This document shows positions 61,111 to 61,915 of a DNA stretch of 61,915 nt, one piece after another. The notes beneath the pieces were generated by a model. It was not told the DNA's origin. It did no database searches and saw only the letters and a list, made by a program, of their open reading frames with translations. The position numbers and the translations under genes were made by a program. This DNA is from Larix sibirica (lineage: Eukaryota; Streptophyta; Pinopsida; Pinales; Pinaceae). The DNA lies in assembly GCA_004151065.3 (NCBI GenBank), contig NWUY0304125161.1, positions 1 to 61,915 of the forward strand. The letters are read 5' to 3'. The first letter of the stretch is position 1. Each line of letters opens with the position of its first letter.

Positions 61111-61169
61111 TTCCAGTAAAGCAAGTTGGGCAAGTGATATAGCATCTTTCCAGTAATGCAAGTTGGGCA
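61111..61169. repeat. 22-bp imperfect direct repeat
   Basis: TTCCAGTAAAGCAAGTTGGG plus CA at 61111-61132, and the same with one change (AATG for AAAG) at 61148-61169. Confidence 0.92.
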
Positions 61170-61360
61170 GGGTCTTCTCTAGCTTCTGGGGGGGTAAGCC
61201 TCTAGTTATTTCTACCGATGATCTAGCTTATCGGGTTCTTAGCAAGTTCTCCAGTGTTTCGGGCAGGTGGTAACGCAATGCCTCCCCAGTCTCTAGGCTT
61301 CAGCAGGCATTCATTATTCCTGATTAATGGGTAACTAACCATATGGGTAATGGTTGGCTT

Positions 61361-61442
61361 CTCTTTCAACATGTGTCCAGCAATACCATCTTCTTTCTAC
61401 ATGTTCCAAGGCAGCTATTCCTCTTTCAACATGTGTCCAGCA
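61361..61442. repeat. 22-bp direct repeat with 60-bp period
   Basis: CTCTTTCAACATGTGTCCAG plus CA at 61361-61382 and 61421-61442. A weaker relative (TTCTTTCTACATGTTCCA) lies midway at about 61391. Confidence 0.93.
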
Positions 61443-61870
61443 CCATCCAGCTAGCAAGCTTCGTAGCAGCCATTGCAAAGTAAATTCCAGCAGCAGCAGT
61501 AGCGGTTGACCTGTTGGAGGTTAAAATGAAAAGCTCTTTCGTACCTCTAATGGGAAGATGAAGATAGCTACCGTTTCACAATAATTAGCTAAGGCGAGGG
61601 TAGCACCTGCAATGGACCTTTATTTCTTAAGTTCATCTGGAAGCACCCACAGGTTTGAAGGTAGCAACACCGAAAGCAGCGGTTTGTTCAGTTTCAATTG
61701 TTTACTAAGATCCCATTCCAGAGTGGGATCCCGTAGCAGGGTACTTATTTTACCTATAAGTAGTGAATGATGCATATGCAAATTGAGCAGTCCCATATCA
61801 AATTGACCGAGATCGGGATCCATCCATTGGTAAAAAAAGTCCCGTGCCAACAGTAGCAGAGCTATAGGTT
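61443..61870. repeat. cryptically simple block 6
   Basis: CCAGCAGCAGCAGTAGCGG, GATCGGGATCC and AGTAGCAGAGC words as in the 6-9 kb and 45-47 kb blocks. The minus frame 61620-61880 (Leu/Pro-rich, MGLLNLHMHHSL) is a by-product of the block and not called. Confidence 0.45.
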
Positions 61871-61915
61871 TTAAACCCACCCACGCAGCATTCGTTCCTT
61901 TTCCTCCCTTGTTTA

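Noticed and set aside
1-61915. CRISPR array, group II intron domain V, bacterial operons
   Set aside because: I looked for regularly spaced repeats, for the conserved domain V hairpin and for clustered genes with ribosome binding sites and found none. A covariance-model scan would be needed to exclude a diverged intron.

Overview
The window is most likely mitochondrial DNA of a seed plant, probably a gymnosperm such as a conifer with a very large, gene-poor mitochondrial genome. Four observations point this way. First, atp6 (866-1642) is an intact reading frame, but about 30 codons are in the pre-edited state (Ser or Pro where the family has Phe or Leu, one Arg for Trp, one His for Tyr), the pattern expected where C-to-U RNA editing is heavy. 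Second, there is a decayed fragment of mitochondrial atp1 (191-479). Third, there is a divergent but structurally coherent mitochondrial 5S rRNA (35461-35580). Fourth, the rest is non-coding DNA mixed with decayed Ty3/gypsy and LINE retrotransposon pieces of nuclear type. I did not identify the species. I saw no tRNA, group II intron, CRISPR array or bacterial operon.

Layout. 0-1.7 kb: atp1 fragment, then atp6, which has no in-frame ATG before conserved sequence and probably starts at an ACG edited to AUG. 2.0-2.3 kb: an unrecognised lysine/glutamate-rich frame on the minus strand. 4.5-9.5 kb: a long tract of cryptically simple sequence built from a small set of words (GATCCAG, GATCGAGA, GCAGCAGT). 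Blocks of the same kind recur near 10.4, 14.8, 18.2, 22.0, 45.4-48.0 and 61.5 kb. 14.5-28.8 kb: scattered Ty3/gypsy pol pieces (RNase H/connection, reverse transcriptase, protease-RT linker, integrase) on both strands and out of order. 35.5 kb: rrn5. 40.6-42.0 kb: the 5' part of a LINE (ORF1 end, then endonuclease). 48-62 kb: AT-rich non-coding DNA, decayed tandem duplications and copies of a roughly 30-bp dispersed element bounded by AAGG.

Only atp6 and rrn5 look potentially functional. atp6 encodes the proton-channel subunit of F1Fo ATP synthase. rrn5 is the 5S rRNA of the mitochondrial large ribosomal subunit. Everything else is best read as sequence turnover: imported transposons, small repeats and slippage-generated low-complexity DNA. 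Recognition of all families is from memory, without database searches.
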